This document shows positions 1 to 7,210 of a stretch of DNA of 14,923 bases, in pieces. Source of the DNA: Clostridia bacterium (GTDB lineage: Bacteria; Aerophobota; Aerophobia; Aerophobales; AE-B3A); the NCBI GenBank assembly GCA_009618505.1, contig WJOQ01000302.1, positions 1 through 14,923 on the forward strand. The letters are read 5' to 3'. The position numbers were made by a program, and so were the translations under genes. Position 1 is the stretch's first letter. Every line of letters begins with the position of its first letter. Under the pieces are notes generated by a model that saw nothing but the letters and a program-made list of their open reading frames with translations, had not been told where the DNA came from and made no database searches.

Positions 1-99
1 ATCTGGGACAAAGGAAAGATTTCCAAAAAGAGAGAAGTGTCGGAAGAGATTAGTTTCTCTTTTTGGAGCTTTCAGGAAAAGATGAACTATGAGGGATAG
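1..99 (+). CDS. Possible 3' end of an upstream gene (partial)
   Basis: Frame 1 is open from the first base to a TAG at 97-99, giving 32 codons with a charged, aromatic-containing end (S-F-W-S-F-Q-E-K). The stop lies 24 bases before the binding-protein start, the close spacing expected within an operon. I do not recognise the tail, and an open stretch this short can occur by chance. If real, it would be the gene just upstream in the sugar-uptake operon. Confidence 0.3.
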   Translation: MWDKGKISKKREVSEEISFSFWSFQEKMNYEG

Positions 100-123
100 A
101 CCTTCATAAAGAGGAGAAGAATT

Positions 124-1443
124 ATGAAAACAATTAGAAAATATATATGTATTTGTAGTACTGTATTGATCGTGTTTCTATTGCTAACGGGTTTTGCATT
201 TGGTGAAAAAACCGTTATCCAATTTTGGCACAACTACGCACCTTTACCAGGAATTAACGTTGTAGATAGGTTGGTGGAAGAATTTAATCAAGAGAATCCG
301 ACTATACTCGTAAAAGCCACTTTCACTGAGATAACCGGAACCCACGCTTCTATGAGCGAAAAAATAGTAACTGCAATAGCAGGAGGATCTCCTCCTGACG
401 TAATGGTATTCAACCGTCCATATACACAGGACTGGGCTCGTCATGGTGCCATAGTTCCGATTGATAACTATCTTTCGGAAGCTGGAATCATCTCGGACGA
501 CTATTTTCGTTTTGCCTGGGATGAAATGTGTTATCAAGGAAAAGTCTACGGATTCCCTTTGAATACCGATAGCAGGGCCCTCTATTACAATAAGGGACAT
601 TTCAAAGAGATGGGTTTAGATCCTGAGAAACCACCAGTATTTCTTGACGATATTGATAAATATGCAGAAAAATTGATGAAGATTGGTGAGAATGGTCGTG
701 TGGAAAGAGTAGGTTTTGTGCCTTGGTACTTTCAGGGATATTATCTCTTTTCCTGGGCACCAGTTTTTGACGGGAAATTGGCTGATGCTGAAAATAATCA
801 AGTTGTTGGAGTTCTGAATAGTGACCATAATGTAGCGGTATTTAGATGGTGGTTAGAGTATATAGAGAAATATGATATTGCTACATTGCAAAGCTTTTCC
901 GCAGGTTTTGGGGGTGAAGCTGCTGATCCATTCATAATGGGCTTGGTTTCAATGAAATATGATGGAAACTGGTCGATGGTTAACATTAATCGATATGCTC
1001 CAGATTTAGATTTCGGAATCTCATACCCTCCGAGACCTAAGTATGGCAATATAGCAACATATGCAGGAGGTTGGGGTCTTGTTATACCTATGGGAGCGAA
1101 GTATTCCGATGAAGCATTTGAGTTTATGAAGTTCTGGGCCGGTGATAAAGCACAACGTGAGTTCGCTCTAGCTAGGGAGGTACAACCAACCCATCTAAAA
1201 GCAGCCACTGACCAGCGTTTTTACAAGGATAAGAATTATGCTACTTTCATGGACCTGTTATTTGTTTCCAAAAAAATAACGATGAGACCACCTATCCCAG
1301 CATTAGGCTTACTTTGGGATGAAATTAAAGCTCTTCCGGGACTTATTCTTAACAAGCAAAAGACTCCTCAGCAGGCTTTGGATGATGTTGCCTGGAAGGT
1401 TCAGAGAGAATTGAGCAGAATCTCGGAACGGGAAGAAGAGTGA
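124..1443 (+). CDS. Extracellular sugar-binding protein of an ABC importer (SBP family 1)
   Basis: This 439-residue protein should capture a sugar or oligosaccharide outside the membrane and deliver it to the two permeases downstream. Residues 1-27 form a signal peptide: M-K-T-I-R-K, a hydrophobic core, then A-F-G before the mature E-K-T-V-I-Q-F-W-H. Two early cysteines do not sit in a lipobox, so a soluble or otherwise anchored protein is likely. Family features of MalE/UgpB-type proteins are the F-W-H-N opening strand, G-G-S-P-P-D-V at about 88-94, the Y-Y-N-K-G-H segment near 154, G-L-V-S-M-K-Y-D-G-N-W near 272-282 and a G-G-W-G-L-V-I-P strand near 316. Length is normal. GAGGAG at 111-116 with a 7-base spacer fixes the ATG. 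The permease genes follow only after 1.8 kb of mobile-element debris, so cotranscription may be disturbed. Exact substrate is not visible; the linked alpha-mannosidase makes mannosides a reasonable guess. Confidence 0.93.
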   Translation: MKTIRKYICICSTVLIVFLLLTGFAFGEKTVIQFWHNYAPLPGINVVDRLVEEFNQENPTILVKATFTEITGTHASMSEKIVTAIAGGSPPDVMVFNRPYTQDWARHGAIVPIDNYLSEAGIISDDYFRFAWDEMCYQGKVYGFPLNTDSRALYYNKGHFKEMGLDPEKPPVFLDDIDKYAEKLMKIGENGRVERVGFVPWYFQGYYLFSWAPVFDGKLADAENNQVVGVLNSDHNVAVFRWWLEYIEKYDIATLQSFSAGFGGEAADPFIMGLVSMKYDGNWSMVNINRYAPDLDFGISYPPRPKYGNIATYAGGWGLVIPMGAKYSDEAFEFMKFWAGDKAQREFALAREVQPTHLKAATDQRFYKDKNYATFMDLLFVSKKITMRPPIPALGLLWDEIKALPGLILNKQKTPQQALDDVAWKVQRELSRISEREEE

Positions 1444-1814
1444 CAATGAGAAAAGAGAAGAATAAAGTTTTTCTATTTTCTTAATGAATTATCCGTGGCA
1501 TTTTTGCCGTGTAGGCAGAAATGCCACGGATGCCTAACAGTTTCCAAAAATATTGCTAGACTTTGAAGAAAAAAACTCTTGGGGAAAAACAAAAAGAGGT
1601 GGTTTAAGAACTCCTTTTTTTCTGCTGAAAAGTGGATAAAGAATTTGTAAATAAGAGGTAAGTTGGGAGAAAAAAACTGGAAGTTGGACAAAAAAGGGAT
1701 GAGTATCTGAAGAATCCTGCTTATCTCAGTAGCTCTTTGACAAAATAAAAAAGTCCCTTGCATAGAGAGAGAAGAGAGAGACTAGACTTACCGAACTATC
1801 TGAAGGGATTGGCA
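1444..1814. other. Non-coding gap after the binding-protein gene
   Basis: No convincing gene on either strand. The stretch holds the long inverted repeat at 1491-1531, several A-runs and a purine-only simple repeat (GAGAGA-type) at about 1763-1780. The low-complexity minus-strand frame across 1473-1763 is rich in F, L and S, typical of chance translation of A/T tracts. It is probably the far flank of the decayed element to its right. Confidence 0.5.
1491..1531. repeat. Long inverted repeat (18-base arms, 5-base loop)
   Basis: Arm 1491-1508 (ATCCGTGGCATTTTTGCC) pairs with 1514-1531 (GGCAGAAATGCCACGGAT) with a single mismatch around a GTGTA loop. It begins 47 bases after the binding-protein stop. 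No T-run follows on either strand, so it is not a textbook rho-independent terminator. It could still limit transcription or protect the 3' end of the binding-protein message, which often needs to be more abundant than the permease messages. Alternatively it is a REP-like element or a terminus of the neighbouring decayed element. Confidence 0.8.
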
Positions 1815-2293
1815 TTAGCGAGGAGATCTTTTTCTCTGGATGAGAGAAAGCATAAAAGTCGGCACCATAGGAGCTTCTAATTTTTTCTTGTAGGATTTAT
1901 CCCAGATCTTCAAATACTTCATAAGGTTAAGATAAAGTCCCTCTTGAGATAGTCTTTTCTCTAAACCGAGAATAGATGCGAGCTCACTTTGTCTTTGATC
2001 ATCCTCCTTCAAAAGGATGAGAATTTTTCCAGTAATCAGGTCAACTCTTTTAACGATCTCTACTAAGATATGAAAGATCTCATCAAACTTCTCTGGGCCA
2101 ATTCGTTTTTTGAAATGAGAAAAATCAACCTCACAGGGAATCCGATCATCAGATATTCCGGCATAAGTTCTATAGCATCGTCCTTTATCTTTGTCATGGA
2201 GAAGGTCTCTTGATGCTCAAGATTAATCTGAATATTGATCGAATTTAGCTTTCTTTGTATCTCTTTTAAGGAAAAGACAGTGAGGTCTTTCAA
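1815..2293 (-). pseudogene. Frameshifted, truncated transposase-like gene (identity uncertain)
   Basis: A TTG start at 2293 is preceded by AAGGAG with a 6-base spacer. The product begins K-D-L-T-V-F-S-L-K-E-I-Q-R-K-L-N-S-I. The frame is good to M-P-E-Y near 2160. There a one-base loss moves the reading into the next frame, which continues coherently as S-D-D-R-I-P-C-E-V-D-F-S-H-F-K-K-R-I, then G-P-E-K-F-D-E-I-F-H-I-L-V-E, and on to a stop at 1815. The combined product is about 160 residues with charged helices and no visible catalytic DDE triad, so the catalytic part seems to be missing. Calling it a transposase rests on its position directly behind a DUF4338 gene and on general character, not on a recognised domain. 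Confidence 0.45.
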
Positions 2294-3005
2294 ATGATCT
2301 CTCCTTGGAGGGTAAGGCGCTTTCTGCAACAATGAGGCTCACCCTCAGGATAGCTACTTTTCCTAAGATATGACTGGCTAGATGGGGTATCTCAACCCAG
2401 GGCAGAATCAAAAACTGCATGTTATTGGTGAGAAGGTAAAGGTTTGCTTTTCTGATTTCGGCATCCCCGACAATAAAGTTATCTCGAGCAAGAGTCTTCC
2501 ACGCTGCTGAGCCAAAGAGAAGACAGACCAGGGGATTATCTTTCTCATCAAAGACTAGATACTTCAGGTTTTCTCCTACGGTTCCAGTAAAGCCAAGATA
2601 ATGGTAACAAGAGAGTAGACACTTGAAAAGCACCAGAAGATATTTCTCTTTAACTACTTCGATCCGCAAGGGAGTAAGGCAGTTAAACTTACCAGTAATC
2701 GGGGTAGTCTGATGGGGAACATAGGGACAATGAAGCTTCCTTCGAACTTTATGGTAAGACTAAAGAAGATGAGGCAGGTTGAGATAGCCTTTCTTTTCCA
2801 GCTTCAAAAGAAAAGTGCGACAGGCCATATCCTTAAGTTGGCCATTGGCCGCTCGCCAGTTCCAGAGGAGCACTAGCTCTCTAGAAAGGCAGCTGCGACC
2901 CCAGGAAGGATTAACCCTGATCATTTCTCTAATAAATCCAATATCTCTAGAACTTACTCCTCGTCCTTGAATAATTATGGTTTTTTTATGACTCAAGGAT
3001 ATCAT
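2223..3005 (-). pseudogene. DUF4338 / DruA-like protein gene, interrupted by an in-frame TAG
   Basis: Reading from ATG 3005, the N-terminal part carries the DUF4338 signature: S-R-D-I-G-F-I-R-E-M-I, then L-S-R-E-L-V-L-L-W-N-W-R, then N-G-Q-L-K-D-M-A-C-R-T. A TAG at 2762-2760 interrupts it. The same frame then runs on without another stop through L-K-Y-L-V-F-D-E-K-D, C-L-L-F-G-S-A-A-W-K, N-L-Y-L-L-T-N-N, F-L-I-L-P-W-V and P-H-L-A-S-H-I-L-G, the conserved core of the family. After H-I-L-G-K-V-A (about 2370) the expected continuation is gone and the remaining residues to the TAA do not look like family sequence, so the C terminus is truncated or rearranged. Family proteins act with transposons or in Druantia defence. 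This copy is most likely dead. No Shine-Dalgarno is visible before ATG 3005. Confidence 0.8.
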
Positions 3006-3026
3006 AAAAAGAAAAGAGAGTTCAGC

Positions 3027-3063
3027 TAATCCAAAAAATGATGATTTTTTCAGGGTTGGATTA
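3027..3063. repeat. Nested inverted repeat upstream of the DruA-like relic
   Basis: Outer arms TAATCC (3027-3032) and GGATTA (3058-3063) enclose inner arms AAAAAAT (3033-3039) and ATTTTTT (3044-3050) around GATG. It lies 22 bases outside the ATG of the DruA-like relic. It could be an end of the decayed element or a transcription stop between the element and the permease gene. Function not established. Confidence 0.5.
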
Positions 3064-3078
3064 AGTTGTGTATTTAAG

Positions 3079-3107
3079 TTGATACGGAGTGCTTGAATAG
3101 TTACAAG
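3079..3107 (+). promoter_or_regulatory. Candidate promoter for the MalF-type permease
   Basis: TTGATA (3079-3084), 17 bases, then TACAAG (3102-3107) gives a five-of-six -35 and a weak four-of-six -10. The permease gene is cut off from the binding-protein gene by oppositely oriented debris, so a local promoter is expected. In AT-rich DNA such matches are common. Confidence 0.25.
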
Positions 3108-3160
3108 ATTACTTCGTCAAGTGGGTTGTTTAAGATTTTAGTGAGTTGAAGTAGGTTGAA

Positions 3161-3186
3161 AATACAAGAAGAGAAGTTCTTGTATT
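3161..3186. promoter_or_regulatory. Perfect 10-base inverted repeat ahead of the permease gene
   Basis: AATACAAGAA (3161-3170) and TTCTTGTATT (3177-3186) are perfect complements around GAGAAG. The dyad lies about 65 bases before the permease start and downstream of the candidate promoter. It could be an operator for a dimeric regulator or a weak hairpin. Its AT-rich stem and the absence of a following T-run argue against an intrinsic terminator. Confidence 0.45.
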
Positions 3187-3251
3187 ACCTCAAAAAAAGA
3201 ATTTACTATTTTTTCTTAGAAACTACCTAAGTGTTTTTATGGAAGAACCGT

Positions 3252-4154
3252 ATGATGAGACTCCGAAAAGATATAAAAGAAAATATCACTGGTTTTTGGT
3301 TCGCATTACCCTGGATAATTGGCTTTAGTTGGTTTTTCATATATCCTATATTTTTAGCGTTATATTATAGTTTTACTGATTTTCCTCTATTCAGCGCGCC
3401 TCGCTGGATAGGATTAAGGAATTACTCAGATTTTTTTAATGACGAGTTATTCTGGGTATCCTTGTATAACACTTTATACTATGTTGCCTTGCAGGTACCA
3501 CTCGCAACTATCGTTGGTATTGGATTAGCTATAGGGTTAAATGTGAAGGTTAGGGGTATCTCAGTCTTTCGGACAATATATTTTTTGCCAAGACTTGTAC
3601 CGACAGTTGCCGCAGCGATATTATGGATGTGGATGTTGAACCCCCAATATGGATTGGTGAACAGAGTGTTATATGCAATTGGCATTAGTAATCCTCCGGG
3701 ATGGATTGCAGATCCTACATGGGCAAAACCATCAATAATATTGATGACTACGTGGGCAGCAATAGGTCAGCCAATTATCATATATTTAGCTGCACTGCAA
3801 GGTATCCCTCTCCAGCTATACGAAGCTGCTGAGTTGGATGGTGCAGGTATAATTACCAAAATTCGATATATAACACTTCCAATGATAAGTCCAGCAATTC
3901 TTTTTAATGTTGTAATAAGTTTAATTTTTGCCTTTCAAATGTTTACCCAACCCTTTATAATGACTGACGGCGGACCAGGAAATTCTACGCTTTTTTACAC
4001 ATTGTATCTATATAGAAATGCATTTAAATATTTCAGAATGGGTTATGCTTCAGGACTAGCGTGGATACTTTTCATAATTGTTTTTGGCGCTACAGTAACT
4101 ATATTCAAAACAAGTTTAAAGTGGATTTATTATGGTGGATCAGAAAGGAAATAA
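3252..4154 (+). CDS. Sugar ABC transporter permease, MalF/UgpA type
   Basis: An integral membrane subunit that forms half of the import channel with the permease encoded at 4459-5325. Hydrophobic segments appear at the W-F-A-L-P-W-I-I stretch, then around 84-104, 117-136, 167-190, 223-243 and 275-293 (numbered from the upstream GTG at 3231). The EAA loop that docks the ATPase is clear: E-A-A-E-L-D-G-A-G followed by L-P-M-I-S-P, near 198-222. The family's T-D-G-G-P-G-N-S-T segment is near 245-253. I place the start at ATG 3252 (or 3255) because GGAAG at 3241-3245 is correctly spaced, whereas GTG 3231 has no visible ribosome site. Length is about 300 residues, normal. No ATPase gene follows, as is common where one MsmX/MalK-like ATPase serves many importers. 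Confidence 0.92.
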   Translation: MMRLRKDIKENITGFWFALPWIIGFSWFFIYPIFLALYYSFTDFPLFSAPRWIGLRNYSDFFNDELFWVSLYNTLYYVALQVPLATIVGIGLAIGLNVKVRGISVFRTIYFLPRLVPTVAAAILWMWMLNPQYGLVNRVLYAIGISNPPGWIADPTWAKPSIILMTTWAAIGQPIIIYLAALQGIPLQLYEAAELDGAGIITKIRYITLPMISPAILFNVVISLIFAFQMFTQPFIMTDGGPGNSTLFYTLYLYRNAFKYFRMGYASGLAWILFIIVFGATVTIFKTSLKWIYYGGSERK

Positions 4155-4289
4155 TAATGCCCTCGGCTTAAATTAAAAAGGTAAAATGGTTTAAGGATTC
4201 AATTTTTCCATTAAGAAAATGTTTCACGAAGGGAAAGATTTTCTTAACTTTTTTCTCTTAATTTTGTAGTCTATTTTTCCGTATAATCC
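4155..4289. other. Gap between permease gene and IS91 relic
   Basis: AT-rich sequence with stops in all plus-strand frames and no recognisable coding remnant. It probably represents noncoding or fully decayed left-hand sequence of the IS91-type insertion that separates the two permease genes. Confidence 0.4.
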
Positions 4290-4481
4290 GTGTTCAATAC
4301 AACAGGAAGGAGAATAGAGGGGGAAGTAGATGCTTTGACCTTTATCAGCAGGATGGTGCAGCATATACTTCCCAAGGAATTTCAGAGGATTAGATACTAT
4401 GGTCTTCATGCTACTTCTCGAGCCTCTAGGATAAGAGAAAAGTTAAAGGATTTATTAAATGATACCTCTGCGACGTTATAA
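4290..4481 (+). pseudogene. C-terminal relic of an IS91-type transposase
   Basis: The frame reads L-T-F-I-S-R-M-V-Q-H-I-L-P-K, then E-F-Q-R-I-R-Y-Y-G-L-H-A, followed by a basic R-E-K-L-K tail. This is the conserved block near the C terminus of the Y2-type (IS91/IS801) putative transposase family. The catalytic tyrosine and histidine region and the N-terminal zinc-binding part are missing. Just upstream, in a neighbouring frame at 4298-4318, Y-N-R-K-E-N-R looks like preceding family sequence, suggesting a further frameshift near 4318. The relic overlaps the next gene: its last codons pass through the AAAGGA and ATG that start the MalG-type permease. Confidence 0.75.
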
Positions 4482-5325
4482 TATTGAGATTTCCAGAAAA
4501 TTGCGAGAACACTTTAAAGTAGTGATAACTGTATTGTTTCTTGGTGGTTTTGGAATCGTTTTCTTAACGCCGTTTATTTGGATGGTTTCTACGTCCTTAA
4601 AAATCGAATCTCAAGTATTCACCTTTCCACCCTCTCTTATCCCTAATCCTATACGTTGGTCTAATTACATTGATGCTATATACTACTTTCCTTTCTTAAA
4701 GTATTTATGGAATACGTTAATTATATGTGTTTTTAATATTTTGGGGGTAACTATTTCATGTTCACTTGTGGCATATAGTCTCACAAAAATTAAATGGAAA
4801 GGAGCAAATATTTTATTTATTTTAGCTTTGGCCACTCTCATGATTCCATTCCCAGTTATCATGATTCCGCTATTTATAATGTTTAGAAACTTAAATTGGG
4901 TGAATACTTTTAAACCACTTATTGTTCCTGCATTCTTTGGAAGACCTTTCTATATATTTCTGCTACGTCAATTCTTTCTTACCATTCCGAATGAGTTATC
5001 TGATTCGGCTAAAATCGATGGAGCAGGCCACGCGAGGATATTTCTTAGAATCATATTACCATTAACAAAACCAGCCCTTGTTACGGTAGTACTATTCGAA
5101 TTTATGAACCAGTGGCATGCTTTTCTTAATCCTCTTATTTACCTAAGCGATGAAAGCAAGTACACACTATCTTTGGGGCTAAGAACCTTTCAATCAGCCT
5201 ATCAAACTCAATGGGCTTTATTGATGGCTGCAGGGACACTTATGACAATACCTATTATCATATTATTCTTTTTAGTTCAAAGAACTTTCATCCAAGGAAT
5301 AAGTTTGACTGGGATAAAGGGATAA
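4459..5325 (+). CDS. Sugar ABC transporter permease, MalG/UgpE type
   Basis: The second channel subunit of the importer, 288 residues. It begins with a basic cytoplasmic segment, then a hydrophobic helix at 22-42 ending in the family hallmark T-P-F-I-W-M-V-S-T-S-L-K. Further membrane segments are at about 84-107, 117-141, 152-170, 207-230 and 256-274. The ATPase-docking loop is D-S-A-K-I-D-G-A-G then L-P-L-T-K-P-A-L (182-206), with D-S-A in place of the usual E-A-A. R-T-F-I-Q-G near the end is also typical. AAAGGA ending at 4450 with an 8-base spacer sets the ATG at 4459. That site lies inside the transposase relic, so the gene's translation signals come from, or were overlapped by, an old insertion. 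Confidence 0.93.
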   Translation: MIPLRRYNIEISRKLREHFKVVITVLFLGGFGIVFLTPFIWMVSTSLKIESQVFTFPPSLIPNPIRWSNYIDAIYYFPFLKYLWNTLIICVFNILGVTISCSLVAYSLTKIKWKGANILFILALATLMIPFPVIMIPLFIMFRNLNWVNTFKPLIVPAFFGRPFYIFLLRQFFLTIPNELSDSAKIDGAGHARIFLRIILPLTKPALVTVVLFEFMNQWHAFLNPLIYLSDESKYTLSLGLRTFQSAYQTQWALLMAAGTLMTIPIIILFFLVQRTFIQGISLTGIKG

Positions 5326-5471
5326 GAGTCTTATTAGAGATGGAGATGTGGTTACAACCTTGGTTGAAGAATAGGAAAACAAAAATATCCAGCTTGATTT
5401 TCTCTAAAAAAGGAATAATCTAATGGCAAGAGTGGGAAAGCTTTCTCGCCGATAAAAGGAGGTTTGGCAAA
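5326..5471 (+). promoter_or_regulatory. Intergenic leader with strong ribosome site AAAAGGAGG
   Basis: The spacer after the MalG-type gene ends in AAAAGGAGG at 5454-5462, nine bases before the ATG at 5472. This is the strongest Shine-Dalgarno in the window and suggests efficient translation of the TIM-barrel protein. A 27-codon frame (ATG 5340 to TAA 5423) lies here without a good ribosome site or recognised product, and I do not call it a gene. Confidence 0.6.
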
Positions 5472-6251
5472 ATGGCTGAGGGTAAAATATTTGGAGTTAG
5501 TTCGGCTCATTTTTTTTACAATAGTCCTAAATATGCCTTTAAGAAGTGTAAAGAATGGGGATTTGGTCGCTTAGAGTTTTTTTCTCCTAGATTGACTACA
5601 GATGATTATCTTGAAGTAGCAGATCTTTCTCTGGAAACCGACATTATTGTGGACTATCATCCACCTTATATGAATGAATTCGATTGGGGGAAGGTGAACA
5701 TTACCCAGGGTATAAAATCTATAGGAAAAATTGTTAAGGTAGCCTCGCTCATGAATGCAAAACACATAATAATACATATGGGAACGTATTTAATTAGTAG
5801 GGAGAAATCATTAGCTAATTTCACAGCGATAGTAACACAGATTATTCCTAAATTTGAAGAAGAAGGACTGTATCTTTGCGTAGAGGATTTCACTCTTTGT
5901 CACTACGATCATGTATTAGGGGATCGCGTCGAAGATTTCGATTACTTGTTCGATCAAGTCGACTCAAAATTTGTAGGATTAACCATTGATTATGGACATG
6001 CCCACGTAACAGGTAATACTTTCGAATATCTGAGAAGATTTGGTAACAGACTCCTTCATGTTCACATCCAAGATAATGATGGGATAGATGATCAGCATAA
6101 AGATGTAGGAAAAGGTACCATAAATTGGGAAGAAGTTTTAAAAGCTACCGTGCAGACCGGTTTTAAAGGGCCTTATATAATTGAATGTTCACCTGGAATA
6201 ATTGAATCTCGTGAGAGAATAAAAAGTATATTAGAAAATATATCTTCGTGA
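5472..6251 (+). CDS. Sugar phosphate isomerase/epimerase family TIM-barrel protein
   Basis: A 259-residue cytoplasmic protein of the xylose-isomerase-like (AP endonuclease 2) superfamily, whose members interconvert sugars or sugar derivatives with a divalent metal. The barrel motifs appear in order: R-L-E-F-F (33-37), H-P-P-Y (63-66), H-I-I-I-H-M-G (98-104), L-C-V-E-D-F (135-140), T-I-D-Y-G-H-A-H (171-178), H-V-H-I-Q-D (196-201), G-K-G-T-I-N-W (213-219) and Y-I-I-E-C (235-239). Likely metal ligands are E138, D173, H198 and E238. Length is normal for short family members. It follows the transporter genes and precedes the PHP-domain gene, so it probably acts on the imported sugar or an acidic or keto derivative. 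The exact reaction cannot be read from sequence. Confidence 0.88.
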   Translation: MAEGKIFGVSSAHFFYNSPKYAFKKCKEWGFGRLEFFSPRLTTDDYLEVADLSLETDIIVDYHPPYMNEFDWGKVNITQGIKSIGKIVKVASLMNAKHIIIHMGTYLISREKSLANFTAIVTQIIPKFEEEGLYLCVEDFTLCHYDHVLGDRVEDFDYLFDQVDSKFVGLTIDYGHAHVTGNTFEYLRRFGNRLLHVHIQDNDGIDDQHKDVGKGTINWEEVLKATVQTGFKGPYIIECSPGIIESRERIKSILENISS

Positions 6252-6436
6252 TGTAATAAAAAATACTTGATGTGCGTCCGTTGTTAATTTTAGGCTTTCC
6301 GAAACGATTCCACAAAGAATAACTACAAAGGTCCAGACAACTGGATTTTGGTCTCTGAGACCCGCATAAGTTGGAGCATAATGTATTGTGGTTGGTTTTT
6401 TCTCTTCGGAAATTTCAGGAAAAAAGGCAAGTTTCT

Positions 6437-7192
6437 GTGAAAAGTAAACAACTCTTGCATGATCTATCCATCCTCGTACGTTTTAACTGGCATGTACATA
6501 CTAATTTCTCGACCTGTGCCAACGTGGACATGACCGTTCCTAGTATTCTCGCTTCCGTCAAAGATTCAGACCTTGAGGGTGTTGCTTTTGTGGATCATCA
6601 TCGCAGCCGTAAGCACGATATTATGAGCGACCTTACTCAATTAAAAAACGAAATTGAGGTATGTCAAACCAAGTTAAAGGTATTTGTTGGAGCTGAATTA
6701 TCGGCATTCGGAATTGGGAAATATTCCGATTCAATTGAGACCAATCGAATGATCAATTACAGACTTTATGCTTGCAATCATTATCATTTGAGTTTTTGGG
6801 AACATCCGGCAACAACGTCTCCAAGGGCATACGCAGAACATTCCCTGGCGATACTTACTTGTCTTCTGAAATCTCAACGAGCGGATTGTATTGCACATCC
6901 GTTTATCGTAACATCATATTTAAAGGGCAATCTTTACGCCCCCACATCTGTTACGAGAGCTATATCGGATAAAGAATTGGCTAATATACTTGAATTGGGC
7001 AAAAACAATGATGTTGCATGGGAACTCAATGCAAAGGTTATTCTGGAAGATCCCCAATTTGCCAGGCGCTATTGGAATATTGGTAGGGAAGTAGGTGTCT
7101 CTTTTCATTTTGGAACTGATGCACACCGGCTATCTGAAATCGATCCAAGACAATACGTCGGTAGACTCGAGTCAATTTTAGGAGAACATTAG
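6437..7192 (+). CDS. PHP-domain metal-dependent phosphoesterase-like protein
   Basis: The protein carries the metal-binding motifs of the PHP family: H-V-H near the start of the domain, V-D-H-H where many members have T-D-H, G-A-E-L-S, N-H-Y-H, I-A-H-P-F and a final G-T-D-A-H-R. Members hydrolyse phosphate esters (histidinol phosphate, nucleoside and sugar phosphates) using a two- or three-metal centre. The reading frame is open from TTG 6371, but I prefer GTG 6437, with AAAGG nine bases upstream, giving 251 residues and starting just before the first motif. The upstream extension (W-L-V-F-S-L-R-K-F) lacks family character. It follows the TIM-barrel gene by about 185 bases, with two small dyads between them (TCCAG/CTGGA and GGTCT/AGACC near 6331-6362). 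A sugar-phosphate phosphatase role in this cluster is inference. Confidence 0.82.
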   Translation: MKSKQLLHDLSILVRFNWHVHTNFSTCANVDMTVPSILASVKDSDLEGVAFVDHHRSRKHDIMSDLTQLKNEIEVCQTKLKVFVGAELSAFGIGKYSDSIETNRMINYRLYACNHYHLSFWEHPATTSPRAYAEHSLAILTCLLKSQRADCIAHPFIVTSYLKGNLYAPTSVTRAISDKELANILELGKNNDVAWELNAKVILEDPQFARRYWNIGREVGVSFHFGTDAHRLSEIDPRQYVGRLESILGEH

Positions 7193-7210
7193 TTAAGGAT
7201 GAATAACATT

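Larger units (their letters stand above)
1815..3005 (-). mobile_element. Decayed two-gene insertion element (DUF4338/DruA-like gene plus transposase-like gene)
   Basis: Two adjacent minus-strand reading frames, each with a single disabling lesion, lie opposite to the transporter genes and between its binding-protein and first permease genes. The first encodes a DUF4338 (DruA-like) protein and the second an unidentified transposase-like N-terminal region with its own ribosome-binding site. DUF4338 genes are known both from Druantia anti-phage loci and from transposon contexts. No other Druantia gene is here, so a transposon origin fits better. I could not define target-site duplications or matching terminal inverted repeats, so the boundaries are those of the recognisable coding remnants. 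Confidence 0.6.

Noticed and set aside
798..1208. 136-codon open frame on the minus strand inside the binding-protein gene
   Set aside because: It lies wholly antisense to a well-supported gene, shows no recognisable domain and lacks a ribosome site; it is a shadow of codon use on the other strand.
1473..1763. Minus-strand frame of 96 codons after the binding-protein gene
   Set aside because: Composition is dominated by F, L and S from A/T tracts and it crosses the long inverted repeat; no family character.
2223..3005. Active Druantia anti-phage system
   Set aside because: Only a DruA-like gene is present, it is interrupted by a stop and truncated, and no helicase (DruE-type) or other Druantia gene is nearby.
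5340..5423. Possible 27-codon peptide gene after the MalG-type permease
   Set aside because: No proper Shine-Dalgarno before the ATG, no recognisable motif, and the frame mostly continues a shadow frame from the permease gene.
6371..6436. TTG 6371 as start of the PHP-domain protein
   Set aside because: The extra 22 residues have no family character, and GTG 6437 has AAAGG at suitable spacing just before the domain begins.
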